Of a stretch of 64,000 nucleotides of DNA, positions 40,082-50,652 are shown one piece after another. Positions within the stretch are counted from its first letter, which is position 1; every line of letters starts with the position of its first letter. The notes under the pieces were generated by a model. It was given only the letters and a program-made list of their open reading frames with translations, was not told the origin of the DNA and made no database searches. Origin of the DNA: Leishmania martiniquensis (taxonomy: Eukaryota > Euglenozoa > Kinetoplastea > Trypanosomatida > Trypanosomatidae); assembly GCF_017916325.1 (NCBI RefSeq), contig NC_090160.1, positions 270,001 to 334,000 on the forward strand. The letters are read 5' to 3'. A program made the translations under genes and the position numbers.

Positions 40082-43000
40082 ATGCAGTACGAGAGGCCCG
40101 GTGGGGCCATGCATGAGGTGATCCGGCGCGCCTTTGATGAGCTGCGGCTGCACAACAATGCACAAGGCGCGGTGAACATCGTTACAAATGCTCTTGCCAA
40201 CGCAGAGAGACTGCCGCTGTTGAAGTCGGGCAAAGACTTGAACGGAAACACCCCACCAAGCACTCCGCGAGTGCTGTCACGCAGCGATAGCGTCGTAGCG
40301 CGTGTCCGTGACGCCACTGCTGCGGTGGTTGGCACTCCTAGTGCGAGCAGTAGCAACCTAAACGGCCACGAACATGATGCGCTCCGCCCATGTGTCCGCG
40401 GGCCCTCAAGCGCGACCCGCGCGGCACCGGCAACGCCAATGCAGTGGCTCACCACCGCGAGCATTAGCGCTACAATGCCCTCACCAGCTGCCGCGCCTGG
40501 CCCCAGTGCCATCGCATCACTCCCTCCTGGGAGTGCCGAGTGCCTAAGCAAGCAACACTACTTTAATCGAACGCAGGTTCTGCGGCTGCTGCTCATTCGC
40601 TGTGAAGCCTATAGCGTCATGAAGCAACACAGTCGTGCACTGCAGGACGCACTGAACGCGGTCGAGGTGTCACAGAGCCAGTCAGCAGAGGCCTACTTTG
40701 CTGTTGGTCGAGAGCAGCGCCGGCTGTTTAACATTGCCGAATCCGCCAGCGCTTTCGACACGGCAGAGGCGATGCTGCGCTCCATGTTGCAGGCCATGGC
40801 GGCTGGCAAGCACGTTGTAGACGGGTGGATCCAGGAGACGGTGGCGGAGGAGGACTTCTGGGCGGAACGCGGCTATCAAATGTGGGAGGTGCGGCAGCTC
40901 GGCATCACGCGGCGCGAATACGAGCTGCAGGAGCACGGCGCCTACCGTACTGCTCCCTCAAGCTCGGGTAGTCCCCCGCCAAGCCCACTAATGAGCGGCG
41001 GCAGTGGGCATTGGCACGGGCGCGGCGTTGAGCAGTCGTTTGCCGGAACCAGCGCCTCATCGTTTGAGATGCCAACCATACCAAACGGCTCCGCGACAAA
41101 CATCTCTTTCATCGGCGAGGGAGGCTCTGACGCCGGGACCTCTGGCGCGGGAAGCTATGCGCGCAGCCTGCTGCAGTGCGGTATGTCCTCGAACGAGCTG
41201 GCCATGTGGCGCCGGCTCGCTAATGAATCACGAGCGCTTCTTGCCATGCGCCAGTCACACACTGTGCCGTCGACGCTGCTAGGGGCAACCATGACGCTGC
41301 TGGATCGGCGCATCGCAGGCTTTCGCGGTGGACTCATCATCTCTCTAGAAAATAACTTGAGTGCGCCGCTCCGCTTCGTTGGCGCAGTGGCGCCAGACGG
41401 GCTATATCACGACTCCTTTAGCTTCCCTGACGTCATCACAAAGGCGCACTGCGGCGTCGCGATGCTGCACCCACGCGGGTGGGGCGGCTACTCCGGCTGC
41501 GTCTGCTACGAGCTGAACGAGCGCCTAAGCTGCTTCTTTTACTTTGAATGCCCGCTGCTGGGCTCTCTCAAGTGCGGTGTGCGTTTTGCTGAGCACCGCA
41601 CCTCTGACCTACGCCGGGCCTACGCGGAGGTGTACAGGGAGACGAGTGTCTACGGCATCGAGGGCGGCACCACAGCGTCAGCGATTGCGCCACCGCCACT
41701 CGCCAACAGCGGCACGGCGGGCGGGCGCAATGGCTCCGACATCGGGGTCGGTATGTCGATTCGCGGCGCGACGACACCGCTCACGACGACAGTGGCAAGC
41801 ATGAACGTGGCCCGGGCGGCGATTCGAACGCCGCCGTCTGGAACGTGGGTCGCGTCGCACACGACGGTGTCCGGTACGAAGCGCCCGATGAAGGCGACCG
41901 CGCGTTTGAACGGCCATCAAGGCATCGCGTTTTCGGTTTCTGAAGTGCTCGCGGTGCGCCTGCGGAGTGTGGAATTGGTGCCTGCTCTCGAGTACGTCGG
42001 TGCCGCGACGCTGAAAAAGCTGAGCTGCGTTAACCACCGCTACCGGGAGTTGATCAACAACCTGCCGCCGCCCATGTTTTACTGTGCCGGGCGGCGCTCC
42101 TACCCGGACTACTGCGTCGCCTCTGACCGGTTCAGCTCACCGTGGATTGTGCGTGATGTGCAGCCGGTGACGTGGAAGCTCGTTTTCGACGGCCGCCTCG
42201 CCGACCAGGAGGAGTTCTCGATCTCGGATGAGAGTGACATGCAGAAGCACATCCTGTGCTTTTCCGCCGACGCGCAGACGAAGGTGACGGGCTACGTCTA
42301 CTTTGGCGACAAGCGGTGCCTGCAGTACATCATCAAAGAGAGCTGGATCCCGTTCAGTAACACGCTCTACATCTCCACCCCCGTCGGGCGAACCTTCGCC
42401 AGCTGCGTGGCCACGAACAACCAAACCCAGTTCACCTTGTCGCTGACGAGCAGCAGCAGTGGCAGCGGCGGCGGCGGTAACGTGAGAGGAGGCGCCGCCA
42501 AGGGTAGCGACGATGTGCTGTACTCGGCGCGCAAGCGCGTACTGCCCACCGGTGACGTCCACACACATCCTGCGCGTGCCGGAGCCCCTGTGGCGGCGGC
42601 CACAGCTATACCAACAGGGGTGGTGAATCTAGGAGGGAGTGGCGTTCATAGCCGCGGAGGCCCAGCGCCCGTCGCGCTTGGTGTAGATTCCCATGCCGTC
42701 ACTGGCATTGTGGAGGGTGCTAACAGCTTAGGCGGCAGTCTTGCGAAGCGCGCCATGTCCGCTGCTGCGGCGGATGCAGCATCAGCGAAGACCAGCGGCA
42801 GCTTTGGCGGGCTGGGTGGGTTGGCCCTGCCGGTGACAACGGGAGGGATCGCTAAAGCGGCCTTTAGCTCGCCAAGCCCCATTCTCTACCCTGCTGCCGG
42901 CCAGCCATCTGTTGAAACCGTGTCCAACGGCACGGCGGCCGGAACTGCGACGGCAGTCGCCATGGCGTCTGGAAAGCCAGAGTACTACAGCATCTGGCGT

Positions 43001-43207
43001 TCACAACGCGTTAGCGGCGGTGCGGTCGTCGGCAGCATCGCCCCGGCGACGACGAATGGCGGCGCCGACATTGTGGCTGAGGTGAAGGTGAACCCAGTGC
43101 TCTACGGCATGGTTGCCAAGGGCTACTGCGCGGCCGAGATCACGCTATACCCCGGTGCGGATGCGATGCTGGTATCCCTCATGTCCTTCTTGATGACGCG
43201 ATGGTAG
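40082..43207 (+). CDS. TPR-like / F-box-like / tubby-LOR-like multidomain protein, 1041 aa
   Basis: Several regions can be read. Residues ~5-40 and ~160-235 contain helical repeats of TPR character (for example LIRCEAYSVMKQHSRALQDA and FNIAESASAFDTAEAML). Residues ~417-503 form a beta-rich block with GLIISLENNLSAPLRF and HPRGWGGYSGCVCYEL, family unknown. At ~622-660, LVPALEYVGAATLKKLSCVNHRYRELIN has the spacing and Leu/Val/Trp-like pattern of an F-box. From ~697 a beta-rich domain follows, with VTGYVYFGDKRCLQYIIKESW and TLYISTPVGRTFASC. It is interrupted by a long Gly/Ser/Ala-rich insertion (about 800-960) and closed by the hydrophobic helix ITLYPGADAMLVSLMSFLMTRW at the C-terminus. A beta-barrel closed by such a helix is the hallmark of the tubby C-terminal-like superfamily (tubby, LURP-one, scramblases). 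Plant TULPs combine F-box and tubby, so this would be a similar arrangement. The CDS is certain; domain calls are inferences. Confidence 0.9.
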   Translation: MQYERPGGAMHEVIRRAFDELRLHNNAQGAVNIVTNALANAERLPLLKSGKDLNGNTPPSTPRVLSRSDSVVARVRDATAAVVGTPSASSSNLNGHEHDALRPCVRGPSSATRAAPATPMQWLTTASISATMPSPAAAPGPSAIASLPPGSAECLSKQHYFNRTQVLRLLLIRCEAYSVMKQHSRALQDALNAVEVSQSQSAEAYFAVGREQRRLFNIAESASAFDTAEAMLRSMLQAMAAGKHVVDGWIQETVAEEDFWAERGYQMWEVRQLGITRREYELQEHGAYRTAPSSSGSPPPSPLMSGGSGHWHGRGVEQSFAGTSASSFEMPTIPNGSATNISFIGEGGSDAGTSGAGSYARSLLQCGMSSNELAMWRRLANESRALLAMRQSHTVPSTLLGATMTLLDRRIAGFRGGLIISLENNLSAPLRFVGAVAPDGLYHDSFSFPDVITKAHCGVAMLHPRGWGGYSGCVCYELNERLSCFFYFECPLLGSLKCGVRFAEHRTSDLRRAYAEVYRETSVYGIEGGTTASAIAPPPLANSGTAGGRNGSDIGVGMSIRGATTPLTTTVASMNVARAAIRTPPSGTWVASHTTVSGTKRPMKATARLNGHQGIAFSVSEVLAVRLRSVELVPALEYVGAATLKKLSCVNHRYRELINNLPPPMFYCAGRRSYPDYCVASDRFSSPWIVRDVQPVTWKLVFDGRLADQEEFSISDESDMQKHILCFSADAQTKVTGYVYFGDKRCLQYIIKESWIPFSNTLYISTPVGRTFASCVATNNQTQFTLSLTSSSSGSGGGGNVRGGAAKGSDDVLYSARKRVLPTGDVHTHPARAGAPVAAATAIPTGVVNLGGSGVHSRGGPAPVALGVDSHAVTGIVEGANSLGGSLAKRAMSAAAADAASAKTSGSFGGLGGLALPVTTGGIAKAAFSSPSPILYPAAGQPSVETVSNGTAAGTATAVAMASGKPEYYSIWRSQRVSGGAVVGSIAPATTNGGADIVAEVKVNPVLYGMVAKGYCAAEITLYPGADAMLVSLMSFLMTRW

Positions 43208-45811
43208 TATCACGACCGAGGGATAGTGCTACTTCCGCATTGGGATGCGAACGAGTGCATCGAGCGATGGACCCCCTCCCCTGCATGCATGCCCGCCGTT
43301 TCACGCATACGCCCCTGTGCGATGCACACACTCTCGTTTGGCGCTGCCGCTACTCGTCCTCCTATTGTGTGAGCTGGTGCTCTTCACCCTGTTTTTGCTT
43401 TTCGCCCTCCTCTTGCAGATGTAGGTGGTGTGGTGTGCCTCGTGGCACGCGCTCCGTCTCGTTGCGGTCGCTGCCGATAGTAATTCTCGTGCGCTTCGTG
43501 CTCTCTGCCTGCTTCCATCACCACCACTTTCTTTGTGGTGCAGTGGTTGCCGTCAGATCGTACGGTGCAAGGGATGGAGGACTTTAGGCGTGTGCGCCAG
43601 GGAGCGAGAGAGAGGAGGAGGGGGGAGACACCTCTTCTTTGCGCGGCTGCGGAGGTATCACGCCCCCTAGCGCGAGTGTGCCTGCGTGCGTGTGTGTGTG
43701 TAGGGTGAGGGAGGGAGGGTTACCGACCCAACCCGAATACCACGCATGCAGGCAAGTGCATGTGTGTCGCCGAATCCGCTTGGATGTGTTGGTGTTTCCG
43801 CCTGTTCGGGCTGCATATCTGTTTGCGTTTTCTTTTTGTTGTTCGTGTTTTGTGTTTCTTCGAAGCCCTCCGTCTGCCCCTATCTCTGCCTTGGCAGCTT
43901 CTTTTGGGGGGGTGCTGCCCCCCTCCTTCACTTGCCCCATTTGACCACTCGCGCTGGCAGCCGCGCCCTCCTCCCCTCGCCCTTACCCTCCCCGCCTGTG
44001 CACCTTTGCTCACGCACCCTCCCTGCATTCCTCTCTCACAAGGCCCTGTGGAGTCGGGCCCCTCCCCCCTTTACGACGAGGGGCAGTAGTGGCGAGTGGA
44101 GCGGCCTTCAGGGAAGAAAATGAGAAGAGGTCAACGCGGAAGGGAATGCCGCTCCGCTCTCACCACCCACCGCTCCTCTGCCCTCGTCCGCCCCTGCTGC
44201 ATCCATGGCCGGACTCTTACCTCTCTGCCCCCCCTCCCTCCACTTGCCACCCTTCTCGGCGAATGTATGCCTCATTCTTTGCCTCTTGCCCACTCCGCTT
44301 TGCTGCTGCTCCGTTCCGTCGTCGCTCCTTTCATACGAATGGCGGTGTGATCCTCCGCCCCCTCCTTCCACCTCCCCTGCCGAAGAGTGCAAAGGTCCTC
44401 ACGAGCCAATCCATTTGCTCCACCTCACCAGCACCCTTATCCACACACGCACGCACACATTCATAGCGCTGCCCCACAATCACTCTGCTATTTCTGTACT
44501 CGCTGCCGCCGACCACTAGCATATCTCAGCACGTCGGACAGACACCCAGCACGGAGTGTGAGAGAAGTGCGAGGAGGGGGTCGTTGCACCACTTCCTTGT
44601 TTTGCGTTACCTTTTCCCTTGCCGTGTCTCCTCCCTCCTGCACTCAACGGCGCTAGTCATCCTGGCACGTGCGTCTGTGAGTGAGCGTGTGTGTGTGGGT
44701 GTGGGTGTGTGTCGTTGCTGACTGCGGCTGATCGCGCGTGCCTCGATACACGTCACTGCTCCTCTTTTTTTCTTCGCTTTACCTTTTCTTCCTTTGTTTT
44801 CGTGCAGTTTTCTCTCTCCCCTCTTTGACCACATAGGGGAGTCGATCGCCACGCGCCGCCGCCGCCCTGTTACCCTGTTACCCTTTTCCCCTCTCCCTCC
44901 CTCCCCCCTCTCCCTGCCTTTCCGCCTCTCCCCAGTGCTACACACACACGCACACACACACGTGCTTCCCCCTCTCCTCCCTCCCTCTCTCGCCTGCTTT
45001 TCAGATCCGCAGCGTCACAGCCGTGTTGCTCTCAAGGCGGCGGCGGTGGTAGCAGTAACGATATCAGCCGACAAATTTTCTTTCGTTCTTCCGCTTTTTC
45101 TTGCCGACTTCATTCGCTGCTAAGCTTCCTCTGTTTCTCTGGCCCTTCCTCTCGCACGCGCTCCTTCGCCCTCACGCCCATTTTTGCTGGCCAATTTGCG
45201 AAGAGGGAACGGGCGAGTCACCTACCCCGCCTACGTAAAGTGCCGACGCGTACGCATCGACCAAGTCGCTCCGGTCGCCTGTCACTCTGCTCTCGCCGTC
45301 GCCGCCTTTTCTTTGTTTTCTTCGTATGTTCGTCAAGTCGTTTTCTCCCGTGTCTTTTCTCGCTTACGCTCCACACAGAGAGAGACAGGCAGAAATCTCT
45401 AGACTTCTCTCCCAAATACACGGGCACGCACGCTGATTGAGCGGGTACCTGTGCGCGTCGTGGAAGAAACGTGTCGCGCACGTCGCTCGCGCTTGTTCCG
45501 CATTTCATCAATTCGCGTTTTCCCCATTACGCGAATAAAAAAAGAGACACAGAAAAGTGGAGCGGTGTTGGGCAGGCCTGCTCAGTGCACGGGGCCTCTC
45601 CCGACTCCTCCCCCCCAAACGCCCCCACACATCTCAGCTTCATCAACGGTTGCGCACCCGTTCGCAGAGGTGCGCCAAGTCCTTTTTTTCGCGCGCGCGT
45701 GTCTGTGTTGGATTGAGCGTATTTCATCGGCAAAAGGACAGAAAGTCCCTCCCCCTCCCCGATCAGTGCCTGTGCGCCAACACCGCGCGTACCTTCAGGC
45801 ACGAGGGAGAA
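43208..45811. other. 2.6 kb intergenic region
   Basis: No gene was seen. Purine-rich segments (43590-43730, 44090-44150) lie among long C/T tracts (43930-44060, 44160-44450, 44755-44980), with CA-rich runs near 44440-44460 and 44940-44965. The AG at 45797-45798 follows a pyrimidine-containing stretch and is the likely acceptor for the PH-domain gene. Confidence 0.55.
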
Positions 45812-47086
45812 ATGCGCTACCCTACCAACGCCACCAAACCTCCAGCGGCAACGCAGGCACTGCCAGCGCCGAAGCCCCCACTGTGTGAGGGCTGGCTGGA
45901 GAAGTTCGCTCTGTGCCGCGGCATGTTCTCCAGGAAGGGGTGGCACCAGCGCTACGCATTCGTAACTCATGAAGGTCTGGGCCTGAGTCATGCAAATCCG
46001 CGCGACAAGGGCAATTGCCTTCCTGGACAGCCGCTGAGGATGACGCATGCGAGGACGTTTATTCCATTTGCGAAGAGGCGGAATGGGGAGGTCGAATTGC
46101 AGCCGGTGTACGTGGTCGATGACGTCAGCGCCGCGCGTCACCCGGAGGTGCCGAAAAAGAGCTACAACGGCATCTGTAGCGAGTCCATGTCCTTGACAGA
46201 GGGGGGCAGCAATGGCGCCTCCACGCGCGACCTGGCGAAGACAGCCTCGATAAACAGCGGCAACAGCTGCACGTACTACTACTTTGGGCTGACCTTCGAG
46301 GAGCACCGCAAGAGGTACTTACTTTTGCTGCGCACCTCCTCACCGCAGGAGTACATCAAATGGACGACGTTTTTGCCCCTCTACGTGCATGAGGGCAGTG
46401 CATCGAGGATTGTGCCGCTGGCCCACCCGCTTGAGGTAGGCCGCCCGCAGCCGATCGACCTCAACCATAGGCGCCTGACGGAGAAGCGCGAATCGACGCT
46501 GCCGAGTGCGGTGACATTTTACCTCGACCCCGACCCATGCGCTTTCAGCGAGTATGTAAGGGTACGCCGCGCGTGCCTCGATTGGGATGAAGGTGAGCGC
46601 CAACGGCTTTTCACCACCGCCGTGGAGCGTGTGCGCTCCCTTTGCGGCAAGTCAGAGACTGCCGCGTCAGAGAGCATCGCTGGGTTGCAAGACCAGAGTG
46701 AAGAGGAGTACCGAAACGCTGTCTCCTCTCTGTTTGAGGAGCTTTCCCCGGCAGTACCCGAGCGCGAGAGCCGTTTCACGCGGAGCAGCAGAAACGATGG
46801 CCCCGAGAGTTGCTCGACCGCTATCAGTAGCCTTGAGAGGACGACGTGCAGCTCCTGCGCGGCGAAGCGGACCTCGACGCACCTTGACCCGAACGACGTC
46901 ACAACCAGTGACCCAAAGACGGTGAAGAGCTCGAAGCCACCGATTTCTCGGCGCCTGCTCCCCAATGTGATCCGCAAAGGCAGCAACCCTGCAGGAGTGC
47001 GAAAAATCCAAAAGCAGCCGAGGCTGGAGAAGGGCGCCGCCACCGGCTTAGCGGGTCCACTGCGCAGAAGGCGCACAGCAGTGTAG
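45812..47086 (+). CDS. PH-domain protein whose C-terminus is encoded by the inverted repeat, 424 aa
   Basis: A pleckstrin-homology domain occupies about residues 24-191. CEGWLEKF (25-32) is strand 1, WHQRYAFVT (44-52) strands 2-3, YYYFGLTF (155-162) and KRYLLLLRTSS (167-177) later strands, and PQEYIKWTTFLPLY (178-191) the C-terminal helix with its invariant Trp184. A polar insert of ~45 residues sits in the middle. PH domains bind phosphoinositides or proteins at membranes. The remainder (192-411) is Ser/Arg-rich and unrecognised. The last 13 residues (GLAGPLRRRRTAV) and the stop codon lie inside inverted-repeat copy B, which begins at 47043. The C-terminus is therefore shared sequence and very basic. 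The gene may have been cut by insertion of the repeat, or the repeat may be a duplicated copy of this gene's end. The frame is open upstream to 45557, but 45812 is the first ATG after the acceptor AG. Confidence 0.88.
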   Translation: MRYPTNATKPPAATQALPAPKPPLCEGWLEKFALCRGMFSRKGWHQRYAFVTHEGLGLSHANPRDKGNCLPGQPLRMTHARTFIPFAKRRNGEVELQPVYVVDDVSAARHPEVPKKSYNGICSESMSLTEGGSNGASTRDLAKTASINSGNSCTYYYFGLTFEEHRKRYLLLLRTSSPQEYIKWTTFLPLYVHEGSASRIVPLAHPLEVGRPQPIDLNHRRLTEKRESTLPSAVTFYLDPDPCAFSEYVRVRRACLDWDEGERQRLFTTAVERVRSLCGKSETAASESIAGLQDQSEEEYRNAVSSLFEELSPAVPERESRFTRSSRNDGPESCSTAISSLERTTCSSCAAKRTSTHLDPNDVTTSDPKTVKSSKPPISRRLLPNVIRKGSNPAGVRKIQKQPRLEKGAATGLAGPLRRRRTAV

Positions 47087-48020
47087 CGGCTGCTTGTACC
47101 GTTTCTTCTCTGTGGCCGATCAGCCACGAGCAAGCGAGGTAAGGCATGCACGCGCAGCCGCAGTGCACGCCCTGCCTCTGTCGCGCCTCGGCCGCATCCT
47201 CGTCGTCAGGGACGAAACGTCGACCGCCGAGTCGGACCATGCGTGTAACGGGCGCTTCTCCTTCCTCCTCGCCCCCCCTTCCCTGCGAAGATGTGCTGCG
47301 CGATCGGCGCCTGCCGGGCGAGCCCAGGGTGGCAGTTGGCCGGCAGCCGATCAGGGCCCTCTCAGGCTCTGCACCCTGCCGGCATCCCGCGTTTCTGCCA
47401 CCCCAACCGTCACCTCAAGCAGCGGTATCCCATAATACGGTGTGAAGACTCTCCCCGTTGGAGCCTGGAGGACGGGGATGGCGCGATTCGCCGCGCCATG
47501 CCGCTGGCGCCCGCATGCCCTCTTTGGATGGGAGACGCCCCCACCCCCACCCCCACCACTGTGGCTGGCCGCGCGTGGGCGCAGTGCTTGCGACCTCAGC
47601 TCTTGCGCCCTACTATAGGGCAGCGCTGTTGCCGGTGAGGAGAGGCTCGCTCTCTGCAACTTTTTCCACCGATGCCGCGGGGTGGGAGCGGGGGCCTCTG
47701 GATGGCTTGACCGCATGTGCTGCGGCACGTGGGATGCTGCTGAGTCTGTGGCAGCAGCGCCATCCTCCGTCTCTTCCCGAGCGTGCACGCGCTTCACGGG
47801 AGCGGGCGTGCCGATGCTGATCGGCTTGTCGGCAGGCTCCGCAGTGATGCCGTACAGGCGCCATGACGGCGAGCCTTGCCGGCTCAGCGCTAGCCCAGAC
47901 GTGCCCGCCGACGCCAAGGACCCGCAGCCGCACCCGAGGCCCAGCCTCGCGGGCCCTTGGCTCCGCAACCCTCCACACAGAGTGGGTGCAGGAACCCAAC
48001 GTGACGCAGGGAGGCGCCTG
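47043..48020 (+). repeat. Long inverted repeat, copy B (978 bp)
   Basis: This is the reverse-complement partner of 14458-15436. It starts 13 codons before the stop of the PH-domain gene and continues for about 930 bases of 3' flank. Similarity ends sharply at 48020. Compared with copy A it lacks one base in a C-run (near 47273) and differs at the base matching 15271. The near-identity implies either recent duplication or continuing gene conversion between the copies. Confidence 0.97.
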
Positions 48021-48155
48021 ACATCGTCAGCGTGCTTTTGTTGTTAGGAAGCGATAGAGCATGAAAGCAGCGTTGGTATTAGGTGGAGGGATCAGCTCTC
48101 TCTCTCGTCAGTTTTCTCTTCTCGTTGACCCCTTTCTCTGCGGCGTTCGGCGTAG

Positions 48156-48758
48156 GTGGATCGCTTCGAGGAAGCAAACGGACCGCACTTCACCGACAGC
48201 GCTCCTCGGCCATCAAGAGCTTTTTTTTGTGACCCTTGCTTCTCTCTCGCCGACGACGGAGGGACATTGAAACGCCTCCCTCCCTCTGCCCCCCTCTCCG
48301 ATACGGATGCACACACACCACACACACACACGCTCCCGCCTCCTACAGGCGCCACCGTCAACTTGACTGCTTCTTCCCCCCTCCCTCTCTCTCTCGTACG
48401 GTGTGGTGTTGCCGCTGCTGTTTTTTTTTTCGTTCGCCTTGGCACGTGCCACTCTGAGCCGACATTTGTTGCTGCTGTCTGTTCGTGTCTGTCTCCTCAA
48501 ATGTTTTTTGTCTCTTTTCTTATTTGCGTCGACTTCGTCTATCGCAGACTCTTTCACTTCAGGACGACATCGAATGCGCCTCTCTTCTTTCTCTCTTGGG
48601 AACATGTGTGCCTTGTGATGGGGAAGCGGTGGGGTGGGGGAGCATCCCTCGCTGGACAGCATCTGAGGGATGCATCACTCGAATCTGCGCCGGGAGGACG
48701 CCAAGCAGTCCTCCCTCCCCCTCCTTATTCCTACTACGGCGAGAAATCTTCTTACTGA
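48156..48758 (+). CDS. Doubtful 200-codon open frame
   Basis: The frame encodes low-complexity sequence, including Thr-His-Thr from a CA repeat and Phe runs from T-runs, which argues against coding. Its last residues, PPPPYSYYGEKSSY, resemble the Pro/Tyr/Gly tail of the two Cys-rich paralogues, and it lies beside repeat copy B. It could be chance or a remnant of a duplicated tail. It probably is not a gene. Confidence 0.12.
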   Translation: MDRFEEANGPHFTDSAPRPSRAFFCDPCFSLADDGGTLKRLPPSAPLSDTDAHTPHTHTLPPPTGATVNLTASSPLPLSLVRCGVAAAVFFFVRLGTCHSEPTFVAAVCSCLSPQMFFVSFLICVDFVYRRLFHFRTTSNAPLFFLSWEHVCLVMGKRWGGGASLAGQHLRDASLESAPGGRQAVLPPPPYSYYGEKSSY

Positions 48759-50632
48759 TAGCCGGGTGAAGCACCTGCATTGCAGGGAGGTGGCAGTGAT
48801 GTGTCGCTGCTGACCACCGTCATCCGGTTCTGAATGGTGTGGCAGCGGTTACAGCTGTGACAGAACACGTGTACGTCACTCACATGATAGGCAAAGTGTC
48901 CGAGCGGCTCGAACGCATCTCGTCGGCCATCACTGCTCGCTGGGTAGCGAGAGTCTCAGCCACTGTGATGGACGCGCCATGTGAGGACTGACATAATGGG
49001 AGGGGGCGGCTGCGCGGCGACTTGTAAAGCGGCGTGTGGGTAGAGAGTGTAAGTTGAGGGGCTGTTCTCGAATGGCCGAGTCGGCGCATAGCCGCAACGT
49101 GTATCTCTGCGACTGCTTCGTACCCACGCGAGATAAGGCGTGTGTGGCAGCGACAGAGGGGCATCGTAGAGGTTTACGGCCACGAATACGTCAGAGGAGA
49201 AGCGGGGAGGGGGTGGACAAACAAGCAAGCACGTTCTTGTAGTGATGAGGCAGCGGAGGTGAACCTCTCGCCGTCCTGTCTTGACTTTTTTCTGCGTCCC
49301 CCCCTCTTCCCTCCTCTCCCCACACACGCACACTTTTTGTCTGTTCCCCCCCTCTTAACCTTTTTTCGTTCGATGAACGGCAAACGAAAGGGGGCGGAGC
49401 GGAAACCAAAGCTTTTCGATGGAATGTGCTCGCTCATCAACCGCCATAAGGCTCAATCTGTTCTGAGGTGGGCCGTGAGAATGCTGAAGCGTGCGCGCAG
49501 CTGTAGTGCTGTGCGCATTTGTGTGTGTAGTGTGTGTGTAGTGTGTTTGTTCTCTCGGCAGCACCGCCCACGAACTGCTTAACTGCAAACGTTTCTCTTC
49601 TCTTTGCCATCTTCATCCCCTCCGCCGCCGTCCGCTGCTGCCCCCGCTCACGCGAGCACTGATGCAGTTGTGTTTCAACTCGTCTCAGCGCGTGTAGGCG
49701 TAGAGAGGCGCTTGTGGCATTGACTTTATGATTTGGAGCCTTCTATTTGGAGGCGGGCCGCGCCTGAGTAACCAAGGACAGTGGAAGGAGAGGGGGAGCG
49801 CTTGTGTGTCTACACGGTGGAGGAGGGAGGCGAGAGGCGCAGGGCATTGCTTATCTACAATGGCTAACGAACGGCGAATCGAGCAGGTGATTGAAAGTGG
49901 AGGAGTTGAGAAAGGGAGCTGCGGCCATACGACCCGATACAACCGTTAAGAGCTTCGCGCCTTTTCCCTTTTGTTAGGTTTCATCACGGAGTTATTTCGT
50001 TGCTGGTGGAATCGCATTTAAGCGCTGGGATTGGGGGGAGCTTCGAGGGGAGAGCGAGACAATGTCTCCGCGTCGCAGTGACACAGAGCGGCACACACAC
50101 ACACACATACTGACTAAGGTCACACTGGACCACATACGGGCGCTCACAAGCATGCCTTCACGACACTTTCGCATCAATACATCTCTCTCTCTGTGTATGT
50201 GGTTGCCTCTGTCAAGCGAACGCAAAGGTACACCCTCGCCCTCTTGCTCGTCCTCCCCCCTCCCCACTTCCACTCACTCCTCGGCCAGTTTCCTTGCAGA
50301 GGGGCTCCTATCCACTGACTTGAGCGCTGGGCGTCTTTTTTTCCATCTCGCGCTGCTATCGCTTATTCGGTTCACTTCAGTATGTGTGCGCTGTGCAAGC
50401 GCCGTTCCGTTCCATGCGAGGCTAGGCGCGCGCTCTTCGCCAATCTGCACCACCACCTCCCCATCCCGTTTCTCCACCGCTCCCTCCTCCCACCCCTCCA
50501 TCGCAACCGTCCCCTTGTGGGCCCTTTTCTTTGTTCACTGCCTCTCTGAAGGATGTTCACTGAGCAGGGCTGTGTGCTTCATTTTTTCTTTTCTTCATCA
50601 GCTCGTTACTTTTCTCGATCTTCCAGGGATAC

Positions 50633-50652
50633 ATTTATATATATATATATGC
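50633..50652. repeat. (TA)n microsatellite
   Basis: A perfect TA run lies between pyrimidine-rich flanks, ending in TGCATAA. Confidence 0.8.

Noticed and set aside
45557..45811. Longer start for the PH-domain gene
   Set aside because: The extension has no ATG after the acceptor at 45797 and reads as a pyrimidine-tract translation.
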